A stretch of DNA of 64,000 nucleotides from Dipteronia dyeriana (taxonomy: Eukaryota > Streptophyta > Magnoliopsida > Sapindales > Sapindaceae), in contig CM065298.1 of the NCBI GenBank assembly GCA_032871835.1, forward strand, positions 95,789,891 to 95,853,890. Direction: 5' to 3'. Position 1 is the stretch's first letter, and each line of letters starts with the position of its first letter. A program made the translations under genes and the position numbers. The notes beneath the pieces are model-generated. The model did no database searches. It worked only from the letters and a program-made list of their open reading frames with translations, and was not told the origin of the DNA. Of this stretch, positions 1-10,965 are shown piece after piece.

Positions 1-540
1 CTTTTATACCATCAACATACAAAGCATTGGACAAGGAAGGTAATCTGGGAATGGAAATGGTTCCCTTTCCTTTGACCTTCTTTTTGGATCCATCACCAAA
101 GGTGACATTTCCTTCCTCCTTCATCACAAGAGTCTCAAAGAAACTTTTATTTCTAGTCATGTGCCTACAGCACCCACTATCCAAATACCAAAAATCATAA
201 GAATGAGCCTTCAAAGCAATTTGTGCAACATGGCAAAAGTGTTCATCCTTTCTAATCCACCTGGGTGCAGTATTTTCCTTCCTAGTGGTCAATGGTACAT
301 GGGCTCTATATGTCCTAGGATCATGCAAAAGTGTTCCACTTTTCCTAGTGACATGCATCATGGCTCTAGGTTTCTTAGGATCATGCATCATGGCTCTAGA
401 TGTCCTAGGATCATGCATCATGGCTCTAGCCTTTTTCTTTTCTATCATGCTTTCAATCCTACACAATTTGGTCTAATGTGACCATCAATACCACAAAAAT
501 GACATGTAGGTAAATAGTTAGGAATTATACCATATCCTTG
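1..540 (-). pseudogene. pol: Copia-1 gag zinc knuckle and start of protease
   Basis: Downstream of the broken gag frame the minus strand encodes CHFCGIDGHIRPNC (about 470-512), a CCHC knuckle that binds RNA. About 90 codons on comes WYLDSGCCRHMTRNK (about 145-190), the start of the copia aspartic protease with the catalytic D-S-G triad; many relatives have S where the second C of GCC stands. FGDGSKKKVKGKG and LSNALYVDGIK follow, typical of this protease. The frame stays readable to the window edge except for isolated stops. The protease cuts Gag-Pol into mature proteins. Confidence 0.8.
353..430 (-). repeat. 30-bp in-frame tandem repeat in Copia-1 gag-pro
   Basis: About two and a half units of a 30-bp repeat lie just after the zinc knuckle. 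On the minus strand each unit encodes a decapeptide close to RAMMHDPRTS. A more diverged unit follows around 315-350. The repeat preserves the frame. Confidence 0.75.
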
Positions 541-2102
541 AGGATGTTTTGGAGCCTTCCCATGTCTTTATGGTTGTCTTGCTTGTTGTTGAGGAGCTTT
601 CCTTCTTTGTTGTTGAGGAGCTTTCCTTCTTTGTTGTTGAGAAAGACTTGATTGCTTCCTTGGTTGAGCTTGCATGATAGGTGTCTTCCCTTTGTGAGCT
701 TTGGTTGAGGGAAGTTAACTTGAGGAGCCCTTGTAGGATGAGCTTGAGGTGGGCTACTTGGTGCCACCTTCACTTGAGCACTACTTGAACACTCTCCTAG
801 ATCAAGCTTCTTTCTAGGAGTTTGATGAGGAGATGACCCATTGAAGTTCATGCTTCTTACAAAAATGGTCTTGCTTGGAGTGGAGGACATCTTGTCATCT
901 TCAAACCCAAGCCCCTTCTTATCATTTGGCCTCTTTCCAACATCTAGCATGTGGTCAAGTTTCTTGGTGCTAGAGTTCATCTTGGCCAACAACTCTCTAG
1001 CATCTTCAAGCTCTTTCTTCAACCCTTCTTCACTCCTCTTAGATCTTTCCAACTTTTCATTTAGTTGGTCAACTTGAGTTGAGAGGTCTAGGTTTTCTTC
1101 TTTTAATCTCTTGATCTCATTCTTGTTCTTTAATCTTGAGCTCTCAAACTTAGCCATGTAGTCCTTGAGATCCATCCTATCCACACTCCCATTTATGGAT
1201 TGTGATGAAGATCCATCATCACTTGAGAAGTCTTTCTCTTGACTATCATTCTCTTCTTCACTAGCATCTTTACTCCTAAGAGAGGATGTAAATGCTATGA
1301 AGTTAGCCATGAGTTCTTCATCATCCGAAGACTCATCTCTTTCATTAGAGTTTTCACTTTCACTCTATGTGGCAGCCATAACTTTTCCCTTCTTAACTTT
1401 GGAGGCTTTCAAATCAATATCTTTTTGCTTCTTTGATGGTATGGGGTTAGGACATTTCCTAGATTCATAAGCTAGAAGCCTCCCAATCACTTCACTAGGC
1501 TTCATGTCTTTATACCCACTATTCTCTTCCAAAGCCGTCACCTTAGACTCAAATCTATCGGGTAGAGATCTCATAATCTTCTGCTTGATCTTCCTATCTG
1601 AATAAGGATCACCAAGTTGATGACTTTGATTCACAATGTCCATCAACCTCACTTTAAAGTCGTTGAAGTACTCATTCTCATCCATTTTGAGCAATTCAAA
1701 TTGCGTTTGGAGAACTTGAAGCTTCGATTCCTTAACCACCTCGGTTCCCTCATATGCAACTTCTAGGATGTCCCATGCTTCCTTAACTATCCTAGTATTT
1801 TGAACCAACTTGTATTGGTTATCATCCATTGCACAAAGGATGGCATGCATTGCTTTCCTATTCCACTTTGAAGCCTCAAACTCTTGTGCATTCCACTGAG
1901 CCTTTGGTTTGAGTACATCATCTCCTCCATCTGCAGGAGTCATCATTGGTGGAGTGTAGCCATCTTCAACTGCCATCCATGCCCTGTCATGAATTTGGCA
2001 TATGTACGACTCCATCTTGCCTTTCCAAGAGGCATAATTCAACCCGGCGAGGAATGGAGGTCTAGTGCTGGAAGCTCCCTCATTGCTACCGTTTCCACTC
2101 AT
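525..2102 (-). pseudogene. gag: Copia-1 gag (UBN2/DUF4219 capsid, coiled coil)
   Basis: The start is the ATG at 2102-2100, giving MSGNGSNEG. An upstream ATG at 2186 only adds a hydrophobic stretch in the leader. Residues 1-60 contain PPFLAGLNYASWKGKM, the DUF4219-type start of plant copia Gag, followed by a UBN2-like capsid region with WDILEVAYEGT and KVTALEENSGYKDM. An in-frame TAG at 1365-1367 interrupts the frame, which then continues as an acidic stretch and a heptad-rich coiled coil (near 1000-1190), ending at a stop at 525. The true product continues in another frame toward the zinc knuckle, so a frameshift lies near 540-560. The first CCHC knuckle found in Copia-2 gag seems missing here. 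Gag forms the virus-like particle in the cytoplasm. Confidence 0.85.
582..640 (-). repeat. 24-bp in-frame tandem repeat in Copia-1 gag
   Basis: Two full units and part of a third of a 24-bp repeat encode NNKEGKLL repeats on the minus strand, close to the frameshift that ends the gag frame. Replication slippage is the likely origin. Confidence 0.75.
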
Positions 2103-2213
2103 TGTGTTTAATGAATGAATGATATGAATAAAATTGTATGAATTATCAATACACACACAAAATGAAACACACACCAAAATGAGCAAGGATCACCTATGTA
2201 TGTCTAGGAACCT

Positions 2214-2225
2214 GCTCTGATACCA
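2214..2225 (-). other. Copia-1 primer-binding site (tRNA-iMet)
   Basis: The minus strand reads TGGTATCAGAGC, the standard plant primer-binding site for initiator-methionine tRNA. It lies two bases inside the LTR end at 2228, the same spacing as in Copia-2. Confidence 0.9.
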
Positions 2226-3117
2226 ATCGAAACAAATATTATGGTGTGTAATATTAATCTAGAAGGGAGGTGAATAGATTTTAATTAACTTTTACCCAAT
2301 TTTCGTTAAGAGTCAAGTTGACGAAAATACCCCTATCTAGTTACAAAGATACCACAAGTGTAATAAATGCAGAAATAGTAAAAACACTTGAGATATACGT
2401 GGAAACCCTCCAAATGGGAAAAACCACGGGCTGATGAGTGCGCCACACTAGAACCTCGAATCCACTAATGCTAAAGGAATTACAACCTAATCCCGGTTTA
2501 ATCCTCCACCACTACCTAATCCCGGTATAAGTGAACCTAGTTCATCATGCTTGTGCTTTAAGCTACCTACTCCAGGAAGCAACACAAGTCTTACTTCTCA
2601 ATGAAGAGATAAAGTGTCCTAAGTGAATATATGATGATATTCAATGAACAAACAAGGCTAGGAAACCCTATATGCTTTTCTAGGATAATGATATGACAAT
2701 TTATGCAATCCTAGATATCAAGTGCTAAATGACATGTTCAAATAGCTTAGTTAAACATAGATCAATCAATCCTATGAAGCTATCACAATACAACACTCAA
2801 TCATGTCATCACAACAATCTCTAATTTGTATCTCAAAATATTCTAAGAGAATACAATTAATTAAAGAGACGGTTTAGCAAGCAAAAACACTTAACTTGTA
2901 AGAAGATAGTGAAGAGCTTACTAAACAAGATGTGATGAAGCAACCCTATCCATAGATGCACTCTAGATGAACTTAGATGATGCAAGATGAAGATTTAATG
3001 CTCATGGGAATGCTTTGACTGATTAAAAATGAGTTCTTGGAAGTGTTTTTCCTTTGAAATGTGTTCTAAGGAAGAAATGTGATATTCTGAACTCATACAC
3101 GACCTTAAGGCATTGAG

Positions 3118-3118
<1 letters not shown>

Positions 3119-3156
<38 letters not shown>
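3119..3156. repeat. (TA)n microsatellite
   Basis: An uninterrupted TA run of about 38 bp inside the Copia-1 LTR. Short apparent reading frames through it are low-complexity artefacts. Confidence 0.95.
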
Positions 3157-3158
<2 letters not shown>

Positions 3159-3189
3159 ATCCAAACAAAGTGAGGTTGTTTTGAAAAAA

Positions 3190-3495
3190 ACGTTTCAGCT
3201 TCCTCTGTGTGCGCTGGTGACGTGTGTTTGTTGAGCAGCGTACCACCAGCGCACAACCTATTTTTAAAACAGACGCTGGACGAGTGGCGCATCCCAGTAG
3301 CGCAACACAAGCGCAGATTCTCTGGGATGTTTGCGCTACTGAGGCTGCGCTAGATGAGTAGCACACCAGTAGTGCACGCCCATATTTTTCAACTACGTGC
3401 GGGTACAACAACGCAGATCAGTGACGCATGACTAGCGGCGGTCCACTGTGAATGTTGCGCTGGTCGAGTAGCGCACCACCAGCGTAATGCCTATT
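3190..3495. repeat. GC-rich degenerate short repeats in Copia-1 LTR
   Basis: Against AT-rich surroundings this block holds repeated variants of AGCGCACCACCAGCGCA and GCGCTGGTCGAGTAGCGCA, in both orientations, making many potential stem-loops. It has no counterpart in the related solo LTR, so it is a variable part of the LTR. Confidence 0.65.
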
Positions 3496-3836
3496 TTTTC
3501 AACACTAAAATGCATAAAAACAGTAAGTTCAAGAGTGGTGAAATTGCATCCTATTTTAATGCATATCGTGGCATACAACTTTCATAGCAAGATGCAAATA
3601 GGTCAACAAGAGTCATTTAAACTAAAATGCACACAAGAAGACACTCAACATATAAGATCAAGAGTTATGTATGAATATGTGAGTGTGTGCAACTATCTCT
3701 TCAAAGTAAGTAAACACAAGAATTTTACCTTTGGTGCTTCTTCTCTTGAGGTCTTGAGAGCCTAAGCTACCCTTACATGAACCCTAACAATGTGGTTGTT
3801 CACGAAATAAGCCAATCAACAAATGAGGACTTTTCA

Positions 3837-4365
3837 AACAAAATCCATCATATTTATAGGAGTCTTGAAATTGTCTTATTTTGTTGATGTGACGCTCTTG
3901 ACATCTGAAATGCACGGGTTGTACTCGGGTAGGGACCCATGCATTGGCCTGATTGCACTGATTTCCTTCTCCTGGGTTTGATAAAATGCGTGGGTTATGC
4001 ATTTGTATAGACCAGCGCATATGCCCGTGCATCTTTTGCTCCCTGGTTTTCTCTCTGGTTTGCTCATATGTGCGGGTTGTGCACTATTGGTGTACGGGTA
4101 GGGACCCACGTAGTTGCTAGTCTTTAGACTCAACTTAATGGTCCTCGGGTAGTGCGCGGGTAAGGACCTGTACGATGACACTTTTATACTTCATCAATTC
4201 TGGCCTGTTTCTTGTACAACTCTATGATTTCCATCCATTGTTCCAAAATGCACCTAATTGCCTACAAACATACCAAAAGAGGCATAAGATATGTAAAAAT
4301 ACATGAATACGAGACAAATGAAATGGAATTAAGGGCCAAATTATATGACAATTTTGGCACGATCA
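3837..4365 (-). repeat. Athila-1 3' LTR, inner fragment
   Basis: The plus strand ends GGCACGATCA at 4365, followed by a C-rich stretch that is a polypurine tract on the minus strand. This is the same arrangement as the Athila-2 LTR end (CGATCA at 40141-40146). The left part is cut off by Copia-1. It holds repeated CGGGT-AGGGACC words (near 3927, 4096, 4157). Confidence 0.7.
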
Positions 4366-4379
4366 AATACCCCCAGACC
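4366..4379 (-). other. Athila-1 polypurine tract
   Basis: The minus strand reads GGTCTGGGGGTATT directly before the 3' LTR, the expected site of plus-strand DNA priming. A close match follows the Athila-2 LTR at 40147. Confidence 0.7.
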
Positions 4380-7008
4380 AAACCTTTTCTCGTCCTTGAG
4401 CAGACCCTATTACAAAACACTAAGACACAAATAAAAATGACTTGATCTAAAACTTCCTAAACCCAAAACATTTGCCACAACACCAACTAGTTGAGAGATA
4501 AACAAGAGAGAGTGGGAGCCAGGAACATGTTCATGCAAAATGTTCTAAATAACTCCAAGGCATCGCAAGGGGAAACTTGCACAACACTCATCCCACACTT
4601 AAAACGCCCTTGCCTTAGAAACTACTCACTCTCACACCTTGAGCGTAATTCGCTTTGATTCTAAGTCCTCTCAAGGAATCTCTCTTCCTTTTCATCTCAT
4701 AACCTAAGTTCACACTCATGCAATATGTATGCAAATGAAGTTATGTAATGGAATCAAATTAGTTGCATATATTTATTATAGAATGAAATCTTTTTTAGTG
4801 AATGAGTCTCGTGAAATAATCAAGTGTCATGAACGTGGAAAGAGCATACATCGACTAATACTCCCAATCTAGACTTCCTCACAGATCGACTATGTCTTTA
4901 TCAATTTGTTGTAATATGTCCATGGTGATTGGTGATTAGAAAGAATGGAAATTTAGGCACAAAGCACTAATCAACCAAGTCAAGGCATACATTCTACACT
5001 TAAACATTTGACGCCTCATGCAACACTAATTTAAACATACATTACGATGTCCAGGCATACAATTAAATTTCAATTGTAAACTCTAACTACTCATGTTATC
5101 TTTTTTAGTTGCACTTACAATTCAAGCAAGGCAATTGAAGCACATATATTGTTTTCTTTTGCTTTTTCCCTTGTTCTTTTGCTTCTTTTCTTTTCTTTCA
5201 TTTCCTTCTTTTGATTTCCTTTTTTTCCTTTATTTTTTTTCTTGCCCTTTTTAACTATGTACATTCTCACAATTCATTATTAATAGCCTAGGTACATGCC
5301 ATTTATCAGATAAAGTGCATTTTACATTCAATCATAAGCCTTAACAAGATCAATTAAGTGAGGGTTGATTTAGTGTCTAGGTTGCTAGGGTTAAGGATGA
5401 TGTGGGTGTAGAATGAAAAGTATGTGTTTGGCTTTAAAATATGCTTGGGAGCACACATGAAATGGGATTGGTTAGTATTTGGACTTTTAAGTGGTTAAAA
5501 CACACATTGCCTAATATCACTTCAAAGATTCCATCTATCAAGGGAATACAAGTTTCAATCAAACAGTCCATATATATGATTCATGTTCTATGGAAAATGA
5601 TGATTGTTGATGTAATGAGACTATGCATGATGTTTGATTAGTGTTTAAGATTTGAAAAAAACATTTTCACTCAAATATATACGCTTTTGGCTTGTGTTCG
5701 TGATATCATGAGGGTATCTCCACTATTAGAACAAAGCGCTTGAGTACCGAGTCCCCTCAACTTACACACTAAAAGATGGGACTAACTCATGAAGTGTAGG
5801 TGAGACCCCAAAAGTGACAAAGAGCTATGAACAAGCACATTAAGCATACATAAAGTCACCACAAACACTATGCTCAAGGTATCTCACCAAGCTAAATGAA
5901 GCTTGAAAATTTTGGCAAATAAGCAAATTTTTTAAAAATAGACACAAAATGACTCAAAAACTCAAAGACGACTAATAAGGTGGCTACACCCCCAAACCAA
6001 AACCCAACATTGTCCTCAATGTAGAAGACTAAAGAGTTTGGCCTAGTGGCGTGCACCTAACTCGATTCAAAACACAAAAACCTAGGCACTAATCAAGGAC
6101 TCAAAAGGCTCATTATACAATATGGCAATTTGATACAATTCATAATTCAAGCACATGCACACAAGATAGGAAATCTAAACCAACATCAAGCATTATTATT
6201 CAAAATTGATGGCATGAGGACGAAACAACCTCCAAACTATGTTTTTATTATATGTTCAAAATCTATACAAGGTATATGCATAATTCCAAAACTCCCAAAC
6301 TGAATTGGTCTATATCAAAAGAAAATCCTGTAATTCATATGCATTTCCACAAGAGCCTTCAGCTTATCAAATCAAAATTGTAATAATCAATGAATGCAAA
6401 ATTGTGGAAACCAAAATTGTATCACATTCACATATGTTTCCATTCACGATTATTCACATAAATAACCAAAAATTGATATTCAATTGAGTATTCACATCCA
6501 TCAATATTCACATACGTATAAACAAAGATATAGAGATAAAGTGCATGATATTGAGATTGAGATGAAAAGATGAAACCGAGGAGGTTGCTCCTTGGTCTAA
6601 AACTTGAGTAGGTACTCGCTCTTTTTATGAGCACTCTTGGCTTGCTCGTCCCTCTAAGACTTGCAAGTTGCCGGTGTGTCCGATCCAAGAGATGATGAAC
6701 CCAACCTTGAAAGACAATTCTTAATCACAAAGGTTAACAACCACAAAATATATCTCGAAATGAAATACTCTCTCCAGAAAATAATATCCACAAATAATAT
6801 CCATAAATATCCAAAATTATCATATTATTATAATATTGAAAAGCAAACAAAAGATAAAATGAATAAACCTCAATGGGTTACCTCCCATAAGCATATTAGT
6901 TATCGTCTTGGCAAGACGTTGCTTGTGCACTATACATCCTTCAAAATCACAGTTTGTACAGAGGCAATTGCATTTCTTCTCCCCAATAAGGCATCAAACG
7001 ATGTCCAT
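4380..7008 (-). other. Athila-1 noncoding 3' region between integrase and LTR
   Basis: About 2.6 kb without a credible reading frame, where other Athila copies carry an env-like or extra gene. Blocks recur in Athila-2 and Athila-3: the ATGAACGTGGAA block (near 4829, 42982; variant near 51365) and the AACATTGTCC-CAATGT block (near 6007, 44010, 52520). A pyrimidine-rich stretch lies at 5148-5252. Near 6870-6900 is CAATGGGTTACCTCCCATAAG, a motif I associate with Athila 3' regions. Confidence 0.6.
5148..5252. repeat. Polypyrimidine tract
   Basis: About 100 bases of nearly pure T and C, purine-rich on the element's coding strand. Shorter counterparts lie at about 43308-43360 in Athila-2 and near 51661 in Athila-3, so the tract is a family feature of varying length. 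Confidence 0.7.
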
Positions 7009-8240
7009 TCACTTTGAACCTTCAGCCTTCTTATCTTCGACTCTATGGTACCATATCCTAGAACTTGAATTGCTCTGAGGGGTCCCCACCATCTTGATTT
7101 CAACTTTCTCGATAACAGGGTGGAACTCCTTTCTACACAATGCTCTGTCGTGGCTTGCTTTTGTTTTGTCCTTGTAAAGCCTAGCACTCTCATATGCCTT
7201 ATTAAGTAATTCTTTGAGCTCACACAACTGTAACTCCCTCTTCTTCCATGCTGAATCTAAGTCAAAATTCAGCTTCTTTATTGCCCGGTAAGTACGATGC
7301 TCAGGCTCAATTGGGGGGTGACAAGCTTTTCCAAAAACTATCCTATACGGGTTCATACCAGTTGGTGTTTTGTACGCAGTCCTATAAGCCCATACAACAT
7401 CATCTAGTTTCAATGCCTAATCTTTCCTTCTGGGGTTGACTGTGTTTAACAGGATCTGTTTAACATGTATGTTACTCACTTCGACTTAGCTGGATGTTTC
7501 GATGTGGTAAGGTGTGGCTACCTTATGGCGTACTCCATACTTCTTCAAGAGGTTGCCAAATATTCTGTTGCAAAAAAATGACTTCCTCCAATCACTAATA
7601 ATTGCCATAGGAGTGCCAAATCGCGCCAAGATATTGATTATCAAGAATTTCACAATGACTCCACTATCATTTGTCCTTGTGGCAATTGCTTCCACCCATT
7701 TCGAAACATAGTCAACTGCTACCAGAATGTAATTGTTCCCATAAGAATGAGGGAATAGTCCTATGAAGTCAATCCTCCAAGTATCAAATAATTCGACCAC
7801 CAAAATCCCCTTTTGTGGCATTTCATTCATTTTCCCAATATTTATGGTGCTTTGACATCTATCACAAGCAACACAAAATTGAAAAGCATCTCTGAACAAA
7901 ATGTCCTAATAGAATCCATAATGGAGTACCATAAGTGCAGTCTTTCTTGCACCAAAATGACCTCCATACTGTAACTCATGGCAGAATATGAGAATATCCC
8001 TGTGTTTTGACTTCGGTATACATCCTCTGATTACCTGATCTGGTCAATGCTTAACCAAATATGGCTCACCCAAAAAAAACTGTCTTGTCTTTGCTATAAA
8101 CCGTTTCGTCCCATGTGAATCCAATTCCGGTGGGAACACTTTGTGGGTCAAGTAGTTAGCCAAATCTGCATACCATGGCTCATTATCATGTATTGCCTAT
8201 AGCTGCTCACCTGGAAATTCCTCTCTTAATAGTATTTCAT
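7009..8240 (-). pseudogene. pol: Athila-1 integrase
   Basis: The HHCC zinc region is near 7860-8010, followed by FCVACDRCQSTINIGKMNEM and the catalytic core: D in TWRIDFIG (about 7770), D in AIISDWR (about 7595), and E in the VEVSN segment (about 7475). A C-terminal stretch with DDVVWAYRTAYKTPTGMNPY and KLNFDLDSAWKKRELQL, typical of Athila integrase, follows. Stops and frameshifts separate the pieces, including a stop just before the third catalytic residue. Integrase inserts the DNA copy into the genome. Confidence 0.85.
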
Positions 8241-8309
8241 ATGTCCATGTCAGACACTCTTGAACCAATCTGCTTAAGTGATCTACTACCACATTTTCAC
8301 ACCTTTTTT

Positions 8310-8865
8310 TTAAATCTTTGATATCCAAATCAAATTCTTATCAACCATTGGTTTTGCACCATTTTTCTGCAACAAGAATTTGGGAGCTGTATGACCTGAG
8401 TACACTATCACCTTTGCACGAACTAGATACTGCTTGAACTTTTCCAATGCAAAGATAATAGCCAACAACTCTTTTACTATTGTTGAATAAGTTAGTTGGG
8501 CGTCATTAAAGGTCCTTGACGAGTAGTATATCACATGGGGGAACCTTATCAACCTCTGTCTCAGAAATGCACGTACTGCATAGTCTGAAGCATCACACAT
8601 CAAACTCAAATGGTAAGTCCCAATTAGGTGGTGCCATCACTAGTGCTGAGGTCAATGCCAATTTCAGTGACTCAAAAGCTACCAAACACTTATCATCAAA
8701 AACAAATTCCCTATATTTCTGGAGGAGTTCACATGGTCTGGAGATATTTGAGAAATCTCTAATGAATCTCTTGTAGAAGCCTGTATGACCCAAGAAAGGC
8801 CTGATGTCCTTAACTGACCTAGCTGAAGGTAGACTCTTGATAACTTCAACCTTTACCTTGTCCAC
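8310..8865 (-). pseudogene. pol: Athila-1 RNase H and RT connection domain
   Basis: 8865-8593 encodes SVKDIRPFLGHTGFYKRFIRDFS, the conserved FLGH-GFYRRFI segment following the RT palm. 8609-8310 encodes MCDASDYAVRAFLRQR and TYSTIVKELLAIIFALEKFKQYL, the RNase H core with catalytic D and E visible; SGHTAPKFLL stands where families usually have D in TDH, so a catalytic acid appears changed. RNase H removes the RNA template during reverse transcription. Confidence 0.8.
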
Positions 8866-8889
8866 TTTAATCCCTTGACTGGAAATGAT

Positions 8890-9665
8890 ATGCCCTAAAA
8901 CAATCCCTTACTGCAGCATAAAGTGACATTTCTCCTATTATAAAACCAGATTATTCTTTTTGCACCTCCTTAAAACCGAAGACAAGTTACCTAAGCGTAG
9001 ACTGAAAAAATCACCAAAAACTGAGAAGTTATTCATAAAGACCTCTATGATTTCCCCTACCATGTCAGAAAAAATTGGAGTCATGCACCTCTGGAAGGTC
9101 CATAGGGCGTTACAAAGCCCGAAAGATATTCTTCTATATGCAAAAGTGCCAAATGGCCATGTGATATTTGTCTTCTCCTGATCCTCTATAGATATTGCTA
9201 TCTGATTATAGCCTGGGTACCCATCTAGAAAACAATAAAAACTGTGCCCTACCAACTGTTCTAACATTTGATCAATGAATGGCAATGAGAAGTGGTCTTT
9301 CTTGGTTGTCGTGTTCAATTTAGTATAATCTATGCACACACGCCATCATGTCTGAAGTCTTTAAGCTACTAACTCCTTATTCTTGTTTTCCACCATTGTA
9401 ATCCCCAACTTCTTTTGCATAACATGGATTGGGCTCACCCACCAGCTATCTGTGATTGGATATATGATCCCAACATTCCATAGCTTGATAACCTATTTCT
9501 TGACAACCTCTTTCATGATGGGATTAAGTCTTTTTTGTGCTTCCCAAGTTGGCTTAGTGTCTTCTTCTAATATAATTCTGTGCATGTAGACGGTAGGGCT
9601 AGTCCCATTGATATCTTCAATAGTCCACCCTAATGCTTCCTATGCTCTCTCAACACCTCAAGTAC
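8890..9665 (-). pseudogene. pol: Athila-1 reverse transcriptase
   Basis: Minus-strand translation gives MCIDYTKLNTTTKKDHFSLP, then FLDGYPGYNQI, YRRISFGLCNALWTFQRCM and EVFMNNFSVFG. These match the order of RT blocks in Athila. The catalytic YxDD block, usually FMDD here, reads FMNN (about 9050), so both acidic residues are lost and the enzyme cannot be active. The N-terminal linker (LGWTIEDINGTSPTVYMH) is recognisable up to about 9640 with stops. RT makes the DNA copy of the element RNA. Confidence 0.85.
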
Positions 9666-9865
9666 CCTCAGCTTTTGAGACTCATTTCAACTTGCATAAA
9701 TGATCACCGGATTCCTCTTCTCTTCATTAAGGTAAACATATTTCAGTTTTACTGGGAGTGGCTTAAGTTCTAACTCTTGGGGATTTTCTTCTTATGCCTC
9801 TTTGGCTGTTATCCTTATTTCATCCAAATTTACTCTTCACATATTCCATTTCTTGCTCTGGTTCT

Positions 9866-10703
9866 TCACCCCTTACTTTTTAGGCCCATGTCTTTATCGT
9901 TCTCAGATCCCCTACCACTTTCTGTAACCGCTTCATCTAACTCATCTTCTAGCATGTTCACCTTATGACAGTCATCTGATCCAACCGGGTAGGTCATACA
10001 ATAAAAAATGGTTAACTTGACTGTTTTATCAAAAACTTTCATGGTAAGCTTCCCTTCGTGCATATTTATCACAACCCATGTTGTAGCCATGACCGGACGT
10101 CCCAATAAAAGTTTCATATTCTTTTCATCTCTTCATGTCATTCATGTCGATCACCACAACATCCGTTAGTATTATCAACTTCTTGACTTGAATGAAGATG
10201 AATCGGCTAACAATACCTTTCAGACTTCTTGAAGATGAATCGGCTAACACAAGTGACATAGTAGTAGGATTAAGATCCATGAGTCCCAACTTATGATAGA
10301 TAAAAAATAGCATGAGGTTAATACTTACTCCGGAATCTTGCATTGTCCTCTCGTGGTTAATCCCTTTTATGTTTATGTCAATTATGAAACTCTCTAGATA
10401 CTTCATTTTTTGAGGTCGAGTCTTCTGAATCATTGCACTAACATTCTCATTCAACCTTTCCTGCTGCTTCGGCCAAAACCTCTTTTTATCTTTGTTTAGC
10501 TCTTTAAAGAACTTCCCATATGCCCACATTCTTTGAGTAGCGTCTAACAAATGCAAATTGACATTCACCTTGGATAGAATGTTGTAGATGTCTAGAAATG
10601 ATTTCTCCATCTTGGAATTCTTCAATCTCTTAGGAAAAGGTATTGGCGGTATGTAAGGATTAGGTGATTTAATGAGTTTTTGTCTTTGTTCTGATTGAGC
10701 CAT
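9866..10703 (-). pseudogene. gag-pro: Athila-1 gag C-terminus and aspartic protease
   Basis: 10703-10125 encodes PYIPPIPFPKRLKNSKMEKSF, a hallmark of the Athila gag-protease linker, then the protease start SGVSINLM and LGLMDLNPTTMSLVLAD. After a frameshift, 10117-9866 continues with KLLLGRPVMATTWVVINMHEG, the C-terminal part of the protease, and an acidic tail. A short direct duplication containing GAAGATGAATCGGCTAACA (near 10194 and 10232) lies in the protease coding region. Confidence 0.85.
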
Positions 10704-10960
10704 TTCATTCTTCTCTTCCTTACCACACTTTCTTCGCCCTTGTCTTCTTCTTGAGTACCTTCCTTGTCTTTAACTGTGCTTCCTTTGTTTCTATCACCCA
10801 ACGTATGTCTGTTTCTAAGAACTACCCTTGCCTATTCGGTTTGGCTTGGAAACTTGTCTTCCTCTTTTTCTCTCAGAATCTCTGCCAATTTCCTTATATA
10901 TCCTTCGATGTTTCGAATAGAGGCATCTACCTTATTCACTATTCTTTTATTTTCCATGAT
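10704..10960 (-). pseudogene. gag: Athila-1 gag, part downstream of the Tat-1 insertion
   Basis: The minus strand encodes VDASIRNIEGYIRKLAEILR followed by FPSQTE, corresponding to the 'IRNLEVQIGQLA...LPSNTE' stretch of Athila Gag. The upstream half of the gene resumes at 50695, beyond Tat-1. Confidence 0.75.
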
Positions 10961-10965
10961 ATACC
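10961..10965. repeat. Target-site duplication ATACC, left of Tat-1
   Basis: Exact ATACC, matching 50690-50694. It is flush with the element if the LTR termini are taken as CTGTTG...AACAGC rather than TG...CA. Confidence 0.65.

Larger units (their letters stand above)
1..3836 (-). mobile_element. Copia-1: SIRE-type Ty1/copia element, 5' portion
   Basis: Reading leftwards on the minus strand this shows a 5' LTR (2228-3836), a primer-binding site matching the initiator-methionine tRNA (2214-2225), a long gag and the first part of the protease. Integrase, reverse transcriptase and the 3' LTR lie beyond the left edge. The UBN2/DUF4219-like gag, coiled coil, CCHC knuckle and LTR resemble the SIRE/Maximus lineage and a second element in this window (21910-37534). 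It sits inside the LTR of Athila-1, which resumes at 3837. The target-site duplication cannot be tested because the other end is not visible. Lineage is inferred from motifs. Confidence 0.85.
2228..3836 (-). repeat. Copia-1 5' LTR
   Basis: Bounds come from the primer-binding-site spacing on the left and alignment to the solo LTR at 40603-42851 on the right. Shared blocks include the segment near 2262-2280 (GGTGAATAGATTTTAAT), the 'gtggaaa-ccctccaaa' region near 2399-2420 and the last 100 bases (AATAAGCCAATCAA near 3806). The terminal TG appears as CG on the plus strand at 2228, one transition from canonical. About 1.6 kb, shorter than the solo LTR (2.25 kb); the middles differ strongly. Gives promoter and polyadenylation signals to the element. 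Confidence 0.75.

Noticed and set aside
161..481. 106-residue plus-strand frame
   Set aside because: Antisense shadow of the Copia-1 knuckle-protease region, created by its 30-bp repeat.
3023..3411. Minus-strand frames ending in YIYIYI runs
   Set aside because: Run through the (TA)n microsatellite and GC repeats of an LTR.
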